30,797 nucleotides of DNA from CAKSHC01 sp045594545. GTDB taxonomy: Bacteria; Bacillota; Clostridia; Oscillospirales; UMGS1783. The position numbers and the translations under genes were made by a program. This document shows positions 1 to 7,900 of this stretch, piece by piece (the first letter of the stretch is position 1; each line of letters opens with the position of its first letter). Below the pieces are notes generated by a model, which saw nothing but the letters and a program-made list of their open reading frames with translations, did not search any database and had not been told where the DNA came from. The DNA lies in the NCBI GenBank assembly GCA_045594545.1, contig JAZNYQ010000110.1, positions 1 through 30,797 on the forward strand, in the 5' to 3' direction.

Positions 1-323
1 TACAGGCCCAGACCGCGGAAGGCATCGATCAGCCGCAAAACGTCCAGATCATAAGTAATACCCAGATCGCCTCGCACCTTATTTTTCTCGATATCGTTGG
101 CGTTGAGGACGATGACCAGTTCGGCCATGTCCTTCAGTTCCAGCAGCATTTGCACCTTGCTGTCGGGTGCAAAGCCGGGCAGGACACGCGCGGCATGGAA
201 GTCGTCGAACAGTTTTCCGCCGAATTCCAGATACAATTTCCCGCCGAAATCGGCAATACGGCTCTTAATATGTTCCGATTGCAATTTCAGATATTTTTCA
301 TTATCGAACCCTATCTTATTCAT
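1..323 (-). CDS. DUF1846 family protein (partial, N-terminal part only)
   Basis: The first 107 residues or so are visible before the window edge cuts the gene; its 3' end lies outside. The reading frame begins MNKIGFDNEKYLKLQ and continues with YLEFGGKLFDDFHAARVLPGF and a segment ending GDLGITYDLDVLRLIDAFR. These are the characteristic opening blocks of the DUF1846 family, a conserved Bacillota protein of about 500 residues whose biochemical role is unsettled. A GGAGG ribosome binding site sits just upstream of the ATG at 323. The gap to the lplA stop codon is about 25 bases, so the gene is probably the last visible member of the leftward parA-parB-serS-lplA transcription unit. Family assignment is by recognition of the sequence; the function is unknown. 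Confidence 0.85.
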   Translation of the reverse strand, partial: MNKIGFDNEKYLKLQSEHIKSRIADFGGKLYLEFGGKLFDDFHAARVLPGFAPDSKVQMLLELKDMAELVIVLNANDIEKNKVRGDLGITYDLDVLRLIDAFRGLGL

Positions 324-347
324 ACTTCCTCCGAATATCCCGTCATT

Positions 348-1328
348 TTAGAACATCGTTTCGATCAACTGTTCGGCGGTAATGCCGCCGATATATTTCT
401 TGAGCGGCAGATCGCGAATGGCCAGTGCAATGGCTTCGGGACGGTGCGGCACGCCGCACAGTTCCTGCTCCAACTCGCTGATCTCGCCAAAGGCGAAAAA
501 GTCGCCCGTTATGCGCACATTATGAATGACTTCCTGAGAAATATTCATCTGCACTTCGATCAACCCCGCGGGGAATTTGGCCGCTTTCTGGAAGGCATAA
601 CTGGGGTTTTCCCCAAAGTTCCAGTCCCAACGGCTGTACTTCTCGGCCTGCAGTTTCTTGGCTTCCTCAATATCCTCTTCGGTAAACTCGCTTACCACGA
701 AGGTTTCATGGGTCTGCCTGACATAATCGGTCAATCCCTGCATAAACTCCTCTACCGTCATCGGAGAGGACAGATGCTCAGAGATATTCGACACGCGCGC
801 CCGCACACTCGCGATGCCCTTGGATTTGATCTTGAGCGGATGCACCTGCAGTGCGCCGGTCAAATCGGTCATTCCAACCTCAAACAACAGGGTGCCGTGG
901 TGCAAAAACCGTTTCCCCACCTTGGTCTGGGCGTTGCCCGAGATCTTCCTGCCTTCGATCTCGATATCGTTACGGCCGGTCAATCCCGCATTGATGCCCA
1001 ACGCACGCAGGTAATCGACCACGGGTGCGGTAAAGCGGGCAAAAGACAGTTCATCTCCTGCTGTGGCCTTGGTCATAAACGAGAAGTTGACATTGCCCAG
1101 ATCGTGGAACACGGCACCGCCGCCGGTAATACGGCGAACCACACGGATGCGGTGCTCATTTACATAGTCAATGTTGATCTCGCTGTAGGCATTCTGGTTG
1201 CGTCCGATAATGATCGACGGGGCGTTGCGCCACAGGAAGAAAATATCCTCGCGATAATGGTTGAGCAGATGCTCTTCCATGGCTAAATTATAGGTCGGGT
1301 CAGTGCTTTGAGAAACAAAAAACAACAT
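348..1328 (-). CDS. lplA: Lipoate-protein ligase A
   Basis: 326 residues. The enzyme activates lipoate with ATP to lipoyl-AMP and transfers it to a lysine of lipoyl domains (E2 subunits, GcvH) in the cytoplasm. The hallmark RRITGGGAVFHDLGN is at residues 65-79, and the catalytic lysine motif GRKISGNAQ is at 126-134 (Lys128), followed by FLHHGTLLF. The C-terminal third (SRWDWNFGENPSYAF onward) is the small accessory domain, so this is a full-length bacterial LplA rather than a short LipL/LipM-type transferase. It lies 35 bases downstream of serS on the same strand and likely shares its transcript. The ribosome binding site is weak: AAAGG about 12 bases before the ATG. No lipoyl-domain protein is visible in the window, so its target cannot be told from context. 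Confidence 0.93.
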   Translation of the reverse strand: MLFFVSQSTDPTYNLAMEEHLLNHYREDIFFLWRNAPSIIIGRNQNAYSEINIDYVNEHRIRVVRRITGGGAVFHDLGNVNFSFMTKATAGDELSFARFTAPVVDYLRALGINAGLTGRNDIEIEGRKISGNAQTKVGKRFLHHGTLLFEVGMTDLTGALQVHPLKIKSKGIASVRARVSNISEHLSSPMTVEEFMQGLTDYVRQTHETFVVSEFTEEDIEEAKKLQAEKYSRWDWNFGENPSYAFQKAAKFPAGLIEVQMNISQEVIHNVRITGDFFAFGEISELEQELCGVPHRPEAIALAIRDLPLKKYIGGITAEQLIETMF

Positions 1329-1363
1329 AACTTTATTTTACCTTTATTAAATAGGAATGATTC

Positions 1364-2644
1364 TTAGTTTGCCGAAATAACGTCCTTGCCCATATAACGA
1401 CGCAAGGCTTCAGGGATACGGACACTGCCGTCGGCTTGCAGATTGTTCTCGAGGAAAGCAATGAGCATACGGGGCGGAGCGACAACGGTATTGTTGAGGG
1501 TATGAGCAAAGTAATTGCCCTTTTCGCCGCGGATGCGGATGCCCAGACGGCGGGCCTGTGCATCGCCCAAGTTGGAGCAACTACCCACCTCAAAGTATTT
1601 CTGCTGACGGGGAGACCAAGCCTCGACGTCGATACTCTTAACTTTCAGATCGGCCAGATCGCCCGAGCAACACTCAAGCGTACGCACGGGAATGTCGAGG
1701 GAACGGAAGAAGTCTACCGTATTGGTATAGAGTTTGACAAACCATTCGGGGCTGTCCTCCGGCTCGCAAACGACGATCATTTCCTGTTTCTCAAACTGAT
1801 GGATGCGGTATACGCCGCGCTCCTCGATGCCATGCGCACCGACCTCTTTGCGGAAGCAGGGCGAATAGCTGGTCAAGGTCTGAGGCAGGCTTTCTTTATC
1901 GAGGAAGGTATCAATAAACTTACCGATCATGGAATGTTCGCTGGTTCCGATCAGATACAGATCTTCGCCCTCGATCTTATACATCATGTTCTCCATCTCG
2001 GCAAAGCTCATAACGCCGTTGACCACCGAAGAACGGATCATAAAGGGCGGAATATAATAGGTAAAGCCACGGGCGACCATGAAGTCGCGGGCGTAGGACA
2101 GGATGGCCGAATGAAGCATGGCGATATCGCCGCACAAATAATAGAAGCCGTTGCCCGAGGTCTTTCTGGCGGCATCCAGATCAATGCCTTTCAGATTTTC
2201 CATAATATCGACATGATAGGGGATCTCAAAATCGGGCACGATCGGCTCGCCGATGCGCTCGACTTCGACGTTCTCACTGTCATCTCTGCCAATGGGCACG
2301 GTAGGATCAATGATGTTGGGAATGACCATCATGCGCTGTTTGATCTGCTCTTCCAGCTCCGGCTCTCTGGCCGACAGCGCCGCCAACTCTTCACCGATGG
2401 CCGCCGCTTCCTTCTTGGCCGCTTCGGCCGCCTCGCGTTCACCCTTAGCCATAAACCCGCCGATCTGCTTAGACACGGCATTGCGACGGGCGCGCAATTC
2501 ATCGCACTTGCCCTTGGCTGCACGGTACTCGGCATCCAGCGCAATTACCTCATCCACCAGCACCAGTTTCTCGTCCTGAAACTTTTTGCGAATATTCTCC
2601 TTTACCACATCGGGGTTGGCTCTTAAAAATTTAATATCAATCAT
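1364..2644 (-). CDS. serS: Serine--tRNA ligase (divergent motif 2/3 variant)
   Basis: 426 residues. It charges tRNA-Ser with serine. Residues 1-110 are the N-terminal tRNA-binding domain with a long charged, alanine-rich coiled coil (about 30-100). The class II core follows: TSE at 234-236, motif 2 FRKEVGAHGIEERG with HQFEKQE at 282-288, and motif 3 around 382-399. Motif 3 reads TLNNTVVAPPRMLIAFLEN where most bacterial SerRS have an LNGSGLAVGRT type sequence, and motif 2 also differs from the usual AGxxGRDTRG form. These look like a coherent subfamily variant rather than decay, since the frame is intact and full length. It starts at ATG 2644 after a GGGAG site. It lies 48 bases downstream of parB, with no room for a T-box leader, so it is probably read through from the parA-parB promoter. 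Confidence 0.95.
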   Translation of the reverse strand: MIDIKFLRANPDVVKENIRKKFQDEKLVLVDEVIALDAEYRAAKGKCDELRARRNAVSKQIGGFMAKGEREAAEAAKKEAAAIGEELAALSAREPELEEQIKQRMMVIPNIIDPTVPIGRDDSENVEVERIGEPIVPDFEIPYHVDIMENLKGIDLDAARKTSGNGFYYLCGDIAMLHSAILSYARDFMVARGFTYYIPPFMIRSSVVNGVMSFAEMENMMYKIEGEDLYLIGTSEHSMIGKFIDTFLDKESLPQTLTSYSPCFRKEVGAHGIEERGVYRIHQFEKQEMIVVCEPEDSPEWFVKLYTNTVDFFRSLDIPVRTLECCSGDLADLKVKSIDVEAWSPRQQKYFEVGSCSNLGDAQARRLGIRIRGEKGNYFAHTLNNTVVAPPRMLIAFLENNLQADGSVRIPEALRRYMGKDVISAN

Positions 2645-2692
2645 TTTCTTTTCTCCCTATACAATTAGTATAAAATCATAAAGTTATTACAA

Positions 2693-3556
2693 TTATTTGT
2701 TCAGGCGTTCGGCGAGATCGGTCAAATCGTCGTCGGAGTAGTACTCAATCACCAGTTTTCCGCCCTTGCGGGAGGGGTTGACCGAGACCTTACGGCCGAG
2801 GGCGGCGGTCAGGTCGGTAGCCAGAGAATCGTAATACAACCGATCGACGGGCAGTTTGCCCTGACGGGGCGGAAGCTTACTCTTCTTGATAAGGGCTTCC
2901 AGTTCACGAACGGTCAGTTCCTTTTCGGCGCACTCCTTGGCCAGGCGGGAGATGCTGTCGGCATCCTCACAAGACAGCAGGGATTTGCCGTGTGCTAAGG
3001 ATAGTTTACCCTCTTCGAGCAGAGAAATCACATCGTCGGGCAAGGTCAGCAACCGCAACGCATTGGCCACGACGGGACGGGACTTACCCACACGCTTGGC
3101 CATCTGCTCCTGAGTCATGCCAAACTCGTCGGACAGGCGTTTATAACCCTTGGCTTCTTCGATAATATTTAAGTCTTCTCGTTGCAGGTTTTCGATCAGA
3201 GAGATCTCCATAATTTCCTGCGCCGATACATCCTTAACGATAATGGGCAATTTCTTAATGCCCGCGATGCGGGATGCGCGCCAACGGCGCTCGCCGGCGA
3301 TGATGCGGTAACGGCCCTTGCCGATCGGAGAGACCAGCAACGGCGTCAAAACCCCGTGTTCTTTGATCGACTCGGCCAGTTCGTTTAGTTTCTCCTCATC
3401 GAACATTACGCGGGGCTGTTCCCGATTGGGCTCGATGTCCGAGATGCTTACCAAGATCGGACCGCCCTCGCTGTTTGTTGCGGGTTCGGCGATCTCCATA
3501 TTATTATCCTCAAAGAGGACGCCCAGACCTTTTCCTAATCCTTTTTTTATTGCCAT
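2693..3556 (-). CDS. parB: Chromosome-partitioning protein ParB (Spo0J-type)
   Basis: 287 residues. ParB is a CTP-dependent DNA clamp that loads at parS sites, spreads, and recruits SMC and ParA to segregate the origin. The N-terminal KGLGKGLGVLF (residues 5-15) is the usual ParA-interaction peptide. The CTP-binding motifs GERRWRA (88-94) and ENLQRED (122-128) are intact. A helix-turn-helix spans about 147-170 (MTQEQMAKRVGKSRPVVANALRLL), followed by LSLAHGKSLL and a C-terminal dimerisation region. The SRP arginine before the second DNA-contact helix is of the parS-reading type. It is one base downstream of the parA stop and clearly co-transcribed with it. The nearest visible parS sites are at 4403-4418 and 5268-5283. 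Contrast with the second ParB-like protein at 4494-5267, which lacks the N-terminal LG peptide. Confidence 0.95.
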   Translation of the reverse strand: MAIKKGLGKGLGVLFEDNNMEIAEPATNSEGGPILVSISDIEPNREQPRVMFDEEKLNELAESIKEHGVLTPLLVSPIGKGRYRIIAGERRWRASRIAGIKKLPIIVKDVSAQEIMEISLIENLQREDLNIIEEAKGYKRLSDEFGMTQEQMAKRVGKSRPVVANALRLLTLPDDVISLLEEGKLSLAHGKSLLSCEDADSISRLAKECAEKELTVRELEALIKKSKLPPRQGKLPVDRLYYDSLATDLTAALGRKVSVNPSRKGGKLVIEYYSDDDLTDLAERLNK

Positions 3557-3557
3557 A

Positions 3558-4328
3558 TTACAATCTCCCGTTTCTCTTCAAAAATTCCACGGCCACGGCA
3601 TCATAAGCCGCCGCGCCCTTGCAACTGCGATCGTACTGCAGCACGCTCATTCCGTGGCTGGGCGCTTCGGAGATGCGCACGTTGCGGGGAATGGCCATGG
3701 CATACATCTTATCGGCAAAATACTTCTTGATTTCCTGCGCCGTCTGTAGATAGAGGTTGAGCCGTCCGTCAAACATGGTCAACAACACGCCCTCGATCTC
3801 CAGTTTGGGATTAAAGCGCTGGCGAACCAGACGAATGGTGTTGGTCAACTGTGACAAGCCCTCTAAAGCAAAATACTCACATTGAATGGGAATGAGCACC
3901 GTATCGGCGGCATTGAGCGCATTGAGCGTCAACATCCCCAATGACGGCGGGCAATCGATAAAAATATAATCAAATTTGTCCCGAATTACCGAGAGCGCAT
4001 TTTTCAGAAGAAACTCACGGTTTTCCACCTCAACCATTTCGATCTCGGCACCGGCCAGATCGGCATTGGCGGGCATGATAAACATATTCTCGGTCGCCGT
4101 ATACAAGAGGCACAGCGTAGCCATAGAAGCATCAGCCATGGCATCATAGACCGAACGCACCACCTTCTTCTTGGATATGCCGCAACCGCTAGTGGCATTA
4201 CCCTGCGGGTCAAGGTCAACAATCAGCACCCGATACCCGCGTGCGGCAATTCCGGCGCAGACATTGATGACCGTTGTCGTCTTTCCCACGCCGCCTTTTT
4301 GGTTGGAAACGGCGATAATTTTTCCCAT
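3558..4328 (-). CDS. parA: Chromosome-partitioning ATPase ParA (Soj)
   Basis: 256 residues. This deviant-Walker ATPase binds DNA non-specifically as an ATP dimer and is released by ParB. The deviant Walker A KGGVGKTT is at residues 11-18, followed by VDLDPQGNATSGCG and the Walker B-type IFIDCPPSLGMLTLNAL. The length matches chromosomal Soj/ParA. The ATG at 4328 follows AGGAG by seven bases. An extended -10 promoter (minus strand TGGTATAAT, 4367-4375) and a parS site at 4403-4418 lie directly upstream, so ParB or the divergent Noc-like protein could feed back on parA expression. In Bacillus, Soj also regulates DnaA; the proximity to oriC here fits the same arrangement but does not demonstrate it. 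Confidence 0.96.
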   Translation of the reverse strand: MGKIIAVSNQKGGVGKTTTVINVCAGIAARGYRVLIVDLDPQGNATSGCGISKKKVVRSVYDAMADASMATLCLLYTATENMFIMPANADLAGAEIEMVEVENREFLLKNALSVIRDKFDYIFIDCPPSLGMLTLNALNAADTVLIPIQCEYFALEGLSQLTNTIRLVRQRFNPKLEIEGVLLTMFDGRLNLYLQTAQEIKKYFADKMYAMAIPRNVRISEAPSHGMSVLQYDRSCKGAAAYDAVAVEFLKRNGRL

Positions 4329-4366
4329 ACTGTTTCTCCTGTCTTTTGCTATTCTTACAATTTTAG

Positions 4367-4375
4367 ATTATACCA
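4367..4375 (-). promoter_or_regulatory. Extended -10 promoter of parA
   Basis: Read on the minus strand, the sequence is TGGTATAAT: a perfect -10 hexamer with a TGn extension. No good -35 sits at 17 bases, which is normal for extended -10 promoters. The predicted start gives a leader of about 30 bases before the parA ATG at 4328. The parS palindrome lies about 30-45 bases upstream of this element. Confidence 0.6.
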
Positions 4376-4402
4376 CAACCAAATCAAAAAAGAAAGCCCG
4401 AA

Positions 4403-4418
4403 TGTTCCACGTGGAACA
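4403..4418. promoter_or_regulatory. parS site, copy 1
   Basis: TGTTCCACGTGGAACA is a perfect 16-bp palindrome with the CACGTG core of the bacterial ParB-binding parS consensus (TGTTNCACGTGAAACA). It lies in the 165-bp intergenic region between the divergent parA and the Noc-like gene, between their two promoters. The same 16 bp plus flanking bases (21 identical positions, 4401-4421) recur after the Noc-like gene. Confidence 0.93.
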
Positions 4419-4449
4419 AATTTTTTTATTTTCCGCATTTCTCCCTTTT

Positions 4450-4479
4450 TTGACAGCGAAAGATGGTATTCTTTATATA
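4450..4479 (+). promoter_or_regulatory. Promoter of the Noc-like gene
   Basis: A perfect -35 TTGACA (4450-4455) is followed after 17-18 bases by TTATAT/TATATA (4473-4479). The AGGAGG ribosome binding site begins at 4481, seven bases before the ATG at 4494. The transcript would therefore start at or inside the ribosome binding site, leaving almost no leader. Either the true -10 differs slightly or the mRNA has a very short 5' end. parS copy 1 ends 31 bases upstream of the -35. Confidence 0.5.
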
Positions 4480-4493
4480 AAGGAGGCTGAAAA

Positions 4494-5267
4494 ATGTTTG
4501 AGAAAGACACTTCTTATAAAATTCTGCCGCTTTCCCGTATTGCTCCCGATCCCAACCAGCCACGCAAGCAATTTGATGAAACGGCGCTTCGATCGCTGGC
4601 CGATTCCATTCGGGAATTGGGTGTACTCTCTCCCATCACGGTACATAAGGTTGACGGACAATACCGCATCATTGCCGGTGAACGGCGCTGGCGGGCGGCG
4701 GGGCTGGCGGGACTTACCGAGATTCCTTGTGTTATTCGGCACTTTGATGAGAACAAGAAACAGTTGGCCGCACTGGTGGAAAATCTGCAGCGATGCGATT
4801 TAGATCCTTTTGAGGAGGCGGCTGGCATACGGGATCTGATCGACAAAACAGGACTTTCACAATCCGAGGTTGCCAATAAAATCGGCAAATCCCCCTCTTG
4901 TATTGCCAATAAATTGCGGCTATTGGGGCTTTCTGATTCCATTCGCTCTCAAATACGGCAACACAAACTCACCGAGCGGCACGCCCGCGCTCTGCTTGTG
5001 CTGCCTGAAGATATGCAGGCGGCGGCGCTATCTCATATTATTGCCAAGCAACTAACCGTAGATAAGGCTGAGCAATACATTCGATCCCTGCTTTCTCCCC
5101 CGCCAAAACCCAATCGCAAGATATACATTAAAGATATTCGGTTGTTTATTAACACCATTGACCACTCTTTGCGTCTGCTCTCCAAACAGGGGATTGCCGC
5201 TCGTTCAGATAAATCCGAGGACGAGCAGTATATCTATTATTCCATTTCGATACCAAAAGCCAAATAA
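4494..5267 (+). CDS. Noc-like ParB/Srx-fold DNA-binding protein (second ParB paralogue)
   Basis: 257 residues. It shares the ParB architecture: N-terminal ParB/sulfiredoxin CTPase domain with GERRWRA (62-68) and ENLQRCD (96-102), helix-turn-helix at about 121-144 (LSQSEVANKIGKSPSCIANKLRLL), then ERHARALLVL (161-170) and a short C-terminal domain. It lacks the KGLGKGL ParA-binding peptide of the parB next door and also lacks an obvious N-terminal amphipathic membrane helix as described for Bacillus Noc; the protein opens MFEKDTSYKILPLSRI. NKLRLL and ERHARA carry Lys and Arg at positions reported to distinguish Noc from ParB, whereas the other two such positions (Pro and Gly here) match neither. 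Location between rsmG and parA is where noc sits in Bacillus, but here the gene is inverted. It is bracketed by two identical parS palindromes. Likely a nucleoid-occlusion or auxiliary segregation protein; not proven. Confidence 0.85.
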   Translation: MFEKDTSYKILPLSRIAPDPNQPRKQFDETALRSLADSIRELGVLSPITVHKVDGQYRIIAGERRWRAAGLAGLTEIPCVIRHFDENKKQLAALVENLQRCDLDPFEEAAGIRDLIDKTGLSQSEVANKIGKSPSCIANKLRLLGLSDSIRSQIRQHKLTERHARALLVLPEDMQAAALSHIIAKQLTVDKAEQYIRSLLSPPPKPNRKIYIKDIRLFINTIDHSLRLLSKQGIAARSDKSEDEQYIYYSISIPKAK

Positions 5268-5283
5268 TGTTCCACGTGGAACA
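5268..5283. promoter_or_regulatory. parS site, copy 2
   Basis: This is the second perfect TGTTCCACGTGGAACA palindrome. It starts at the base immediately after the TAA stop codon of the Noc-like gene and precedes a bidirectional terminator. The 21 bases 5266-5286 equal 4401-4421 in the same orientation. Confidence 0.93.
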
Positions 5284-5288
5284 AATGA

Positions 5289-5319
5289 AAAAAGAAGCCA
5301 ACTACAACGGCTTCTTTTT
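5289..5319. terminator. Bidirectional terminator between Noc-like gene and rsmG
   Basis: An 11-bp perfect stem (5289-5299 with 5309-5319, AAAAAGAAGCC/GGCTTCTTTTT) encloses a 9-base loop. A- and T-rich arms allow it to work in both directions for the two converging genes. The last codons and TAG stop of rsmG (5302-5304) lie inside the hairpin. Confidence 0.85.
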
Positions 5320-6000
5320 GATTTGACTCCATTTGCGGGGATATGGTTTTGGTGTTGGCTTTTCTTTTTCTATCATGATCAGGCAAGCGGGGCTTCCGTC
5401 GGATGTGGGAGCATCCAATACCTCAACCACACGACAACCCAATATCTCAATGGCATGACGGGCGGCATCCAGTTCTTCCCTGCCCTTCTCTCCTTTGTAG
5501 GCAAGAAATCGACCGCCGACTTTAAGCATCGGCAACACCAGCTCGCACAAGGCGGGCAGGGCGGCCACGGCGCGGCTGACCGCGATATCAAAGGCTTCTC
5601 GGAATTCACCTTGCCCCAATTCTTCGGCCCGCCCCCAGCGTACCGTTGCGGGCAGATCGACCTGCGACAGGAACGCGCGTAAAAAAGCACATTTTTTCTC
5701 GGTACTGTCCAACAAGGTGTATTGATGTTGCGGAGCGGCAATGGCCAGCGGAATACCGGGCAATCCTCCGCCGGTGCCGACATCGATGATGGATTTCGGT
5801 TCTTGCGGAAGTTGATTTAAGAAAATCGGGGCTAAGGAATCGAACAAATGGCGACCGATCACGCCGTCCCGATCACGCACGGCGGTCAGATTGTATTTTT
5901 CATTTTCGCTGAGGAGAAAATCGGTATAGCCATCGAACTGTTTTTGTTGCTCCTCGGTAATTTCTTTCCCCTGTTTAGCGCACAGTTGTGTTATCGTCAT
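5302..6000 (-). CDS. rsmG: 16S rRNA (guanine-527-N7)-methyltransferase RsmG (GidB)
   Basis: 232 residues from the chosen start. It methylates G527 of 16S rRNA (E. coli numbering) using S-adenosylmethionine. NLTAV at about 37-41, HLFDSLAP at 51-58 and the SAM-binding loop DVGTGGGLPGIPLA at 73-86 are family hallmarks. The ATG at 6000 is preferred over an upstream in-frame start because AAGGAG sits about eight bases before it and the protein then begins MTITQLCAKQG. It overlaps the 3' end of mnmG by 26 bases in another frame, the usual tight mnmG-rsmG coupling. Its last codons form part of a terminator hairpin. Confidence 0.95.
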   Translation of the reverse strand: MTITQLCAKQGKEITEEQQKQFDGYTDFLLSENEKYNLTAVRDRDGVIGRHLFDSLAPIFLNQLPQEPKSIIDVGTGGGLPGIPLAIAAPQHQYTLLDSTEKKCAFLRAFLSQVDLPATVRWGRAEELGQGEFREAFDIAVSRAVAALPALCELVLPMLKVGGRFLAYKGEKGREELDAARHAIEILGCRVVEVLDAPTSDGSPACLIMIEKEKPTPKPYPRKWSQIKKKPL

Positions 6001-7888
6001 GCGGATTCTCCTTTTTACGGCTCGACAATTCAATGATCAGCACCGAGATATCGGCGGGGCTGACCCCGCTAATGCGGGAAGCCTGTCCCAAATTATCGGG
6101 GCGCTGAGCGGTGAGTTTCTGTCGGGCTTCCATTCGCAGGCCTTCCAACGCCATATAATCCATGTCTTTGGGCAACGTCATGGCTTCCATGCGGCGAAAC
6201 TCCTTGATCTGCGCCAACTGCCGCTTGATATATCCCTCATATTTCAGTTCGGTTTGCACCCGCTCAACAATACTGCGAGGCAAAGACGGGCGCTCTTCAT
6301 CGAAGACCGACAGATCTTCATAGGTCAGTTGCGGACGCTTAAGCAATTCCGCCAACTTAATACCCGTTTGCAAGGGGGTACTCCCCTTGGCTTCCATCAT
6401 AGCGTTGCCTGCCGGACTCGGTGCGGCCGTGGTGCGGCGCAGGCGCTCGATCTCCTGCATCATCCGTTGTTGTTTTTCTTCAAAGGCGGCAAATCGCGCC
6501 TCGTCCACCAGTCCGATCTCATGACCCAACGGCATAAGGCGGGCATCGGCATTATCCTGCCGCAAAATCAAACGGTATTCGCTGCGGGAAGTCATCATCC
6601 GATAGGGTTCGTTGGTTCCCTTGGTAACCAAGTCGTCGATCAGCGTACCGATATAGGAACTGCCCCGATCCAACACGATCGGCTCTTTCCCATCCATCTT
6701 GCGCGCCGCATTGATGCCGGCCATCAATCCCTGCGCCGCCGCTTCTTCATAACCCGATGAGCCGTTGAACTGCCCTGCGCCATACAGACCCTCTATTTTC
6801 TTAAATTCTAAACTGGAAAATAATTCCAGCGGGTCAACGCAATTGTACTCGATGGCATAGGCGCTGCGCATGACCTCGACCTGCTCTAAGCCCTTGATGG
6901 TGCGTAAGAATTTGAGCTGCACCCATTCGGGGAGAGAAGAAGACATACCCTGCAGGTAGACTTCTTTGGTGTTTTCGCCCATCGGTTCCACAAAGAGAGG
7001 ATGGCGGGACTTATCCCGAAAACGGTTGACCTTATCCTCAATGCTGGGGCAATAGCGAGGACCGATGCCCTCGATCACGCCCGAGAAAAGCGGAGACAGG
7101 TGAAGATTATCCAAAATGACCTGATGGGTGGTTTCGTTGGTATAGGCCAAATGGCACAATACTTTATTTTGACCGAAGTCGGTATCCTCATTGTCAAAGG
7201 AAAAGGGTTCGGGGGGCTCGTCGCCCGGCTGGGGTTCTAACTGAGAGTAGTCGATACTGTCGGCGTGCACGCGCGAGGGGGTGCCCGTCTTAAAACGGCG
7301 CATCGAAACGCCGAGTTCTTTTAATTTCTGTTCCAGACCCACGGCGGGCTGCATACCGTCGGGACCTGAGGCAATAACCGTTTCTCCGATAATGATACGG
7401 GCATCCAAAAAGGTACCCGTGGCCAGAATGGCGGCTTTGACGGCATACCGTCCGCCGGTGCGGGTAATGACAGCGCAGACTTTCCCGTCTGCCACCTCGA
7501 TATCCACCACCTCACCCTGACGCAGGGTAAGATTGGGGGTCGTTTCCAGAATTTCTTTCATGCGTAAACGGTAGGCCGAGCGGTCGATCTGCGCACGCAG
7601 AGAATAGACGGCGGGGCCTTTGCCCCGATTGAGCATACGGGATTGAATGAAACATTCGTCGGCCACCCGTCCCATCACGCCGCCCAGTGCATCGATCTCC
7701 CGCACCAGGTGTCCCTTGGCCGTGCCGCCGATGGACGGATTGCAAGGCATATTGCCCACGGCATCGAGATTGATGGTAAAGACGATCGTCTTTTTTCCCA
7801 GCCGTGCCACCGCGATACCCGCCTCAATGCCGGCGTGTCCGGCGCCGATGACGGCCACATCAAATTGTCCTGCCTCGTAAAGTTGCAT
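5975..7888 (-). CDS. mnmG: tRNA uridine-5-carboxymethylaminomethyl modification enzyme MnmG (GidA)
   Basis: 637 residues, full length. With MnmE it installs the (carboxymethyl)aminomethyl group at C5 of wobble U34 in several tRNAs, using FAD, NADH and a methylene-THF carbon. The Rossmann FAD loop VIGAGHAGIEAG is at 13-24. HLVREIDALGGVMG, GTFLDARIIIGE, the conserved cysteine block RYCPSIEDKVNRF and YNCVDPLELF follow, then the C-terminal helical domain that contacts MnmE and tRNA. The gene starts 12 bases after the mnmE stop and ends inside rsmG, so mnmE-mnmG-rsmG form one unit. No missing key residue was noticed. Confidence 0.97.
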   Translation of the reverse strand: MQLYEAGQFDVAVIGAGHAGIEAGIAVARLGKKTIVFTINLDAVGNMPCNPSIGGTAKGHLVREIDALGGVMGRVADECFIQSRMLNRGKGPAVYSLRAQIDRSAYRLRMKEILETTPNLTLRQGEVVDIEVADGKVCAVITRTGGRYAVKAAILATGTFLDARIIIGETVIASGPDGMQPAVGLEQKLKELGVSMRRFKTGTPSRVHADSIDYSQLEPQPGDEPPEPFSFDNEDTDFGQNKVLCHLAYTNETTHQVILDNLHLSPLFSGVIEGIGPRYCPSIEDKVNRFRDKSRHPLFVEPMGENTKEVYLQGMSSSLPEWVQLKFLRTIKGLEQVEVMRSAYAIEYNCVDPLELFSSLEFKKIEGLYGAGQFNGSSGYEEAAAQGLMAGINAARKMDGKEPIVLDRGSSYIGTLIDDLVTKGTNEPYRMMTSRSEYRLILRQDNADARLMPLGHEIGLVDEARFAAFEEKQQRMMQEIERLRRTTAAPSPAGNAMMEAKGSTPLQTGIKLAELLKRPQLTYEDLSVFDEERPSLPRSIVERVQTELKYEGYIKRQLAQIKEFRRMEAMTLPKDMDYMALEGLRMEARQKLTAQRPDNLGQASRISGVSPADISVLIIELSSRKKENPHDDNTTVR

Positions 7889-7900
7889 AACTTTCCTTTC

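Noticed and set aside
150..1286. Long plus-strand frame opposite lplA (378 codons)
   Set aside because: It is antisense to a clear LplA, has no family resemblance and no ribosome binding site logic; a composition shadow.
1436..2626. Long plus-strand frame opposite serS (396 codons)
   Set aside because: Antisense to a complete SerRS; low-complexity His/Asp-rich translation typical of a reverse-strand shadow.
2645..2692. T-box leader for serS
   Set aside because: Only 48 bases separate parB from serS, far too short for a T-box.
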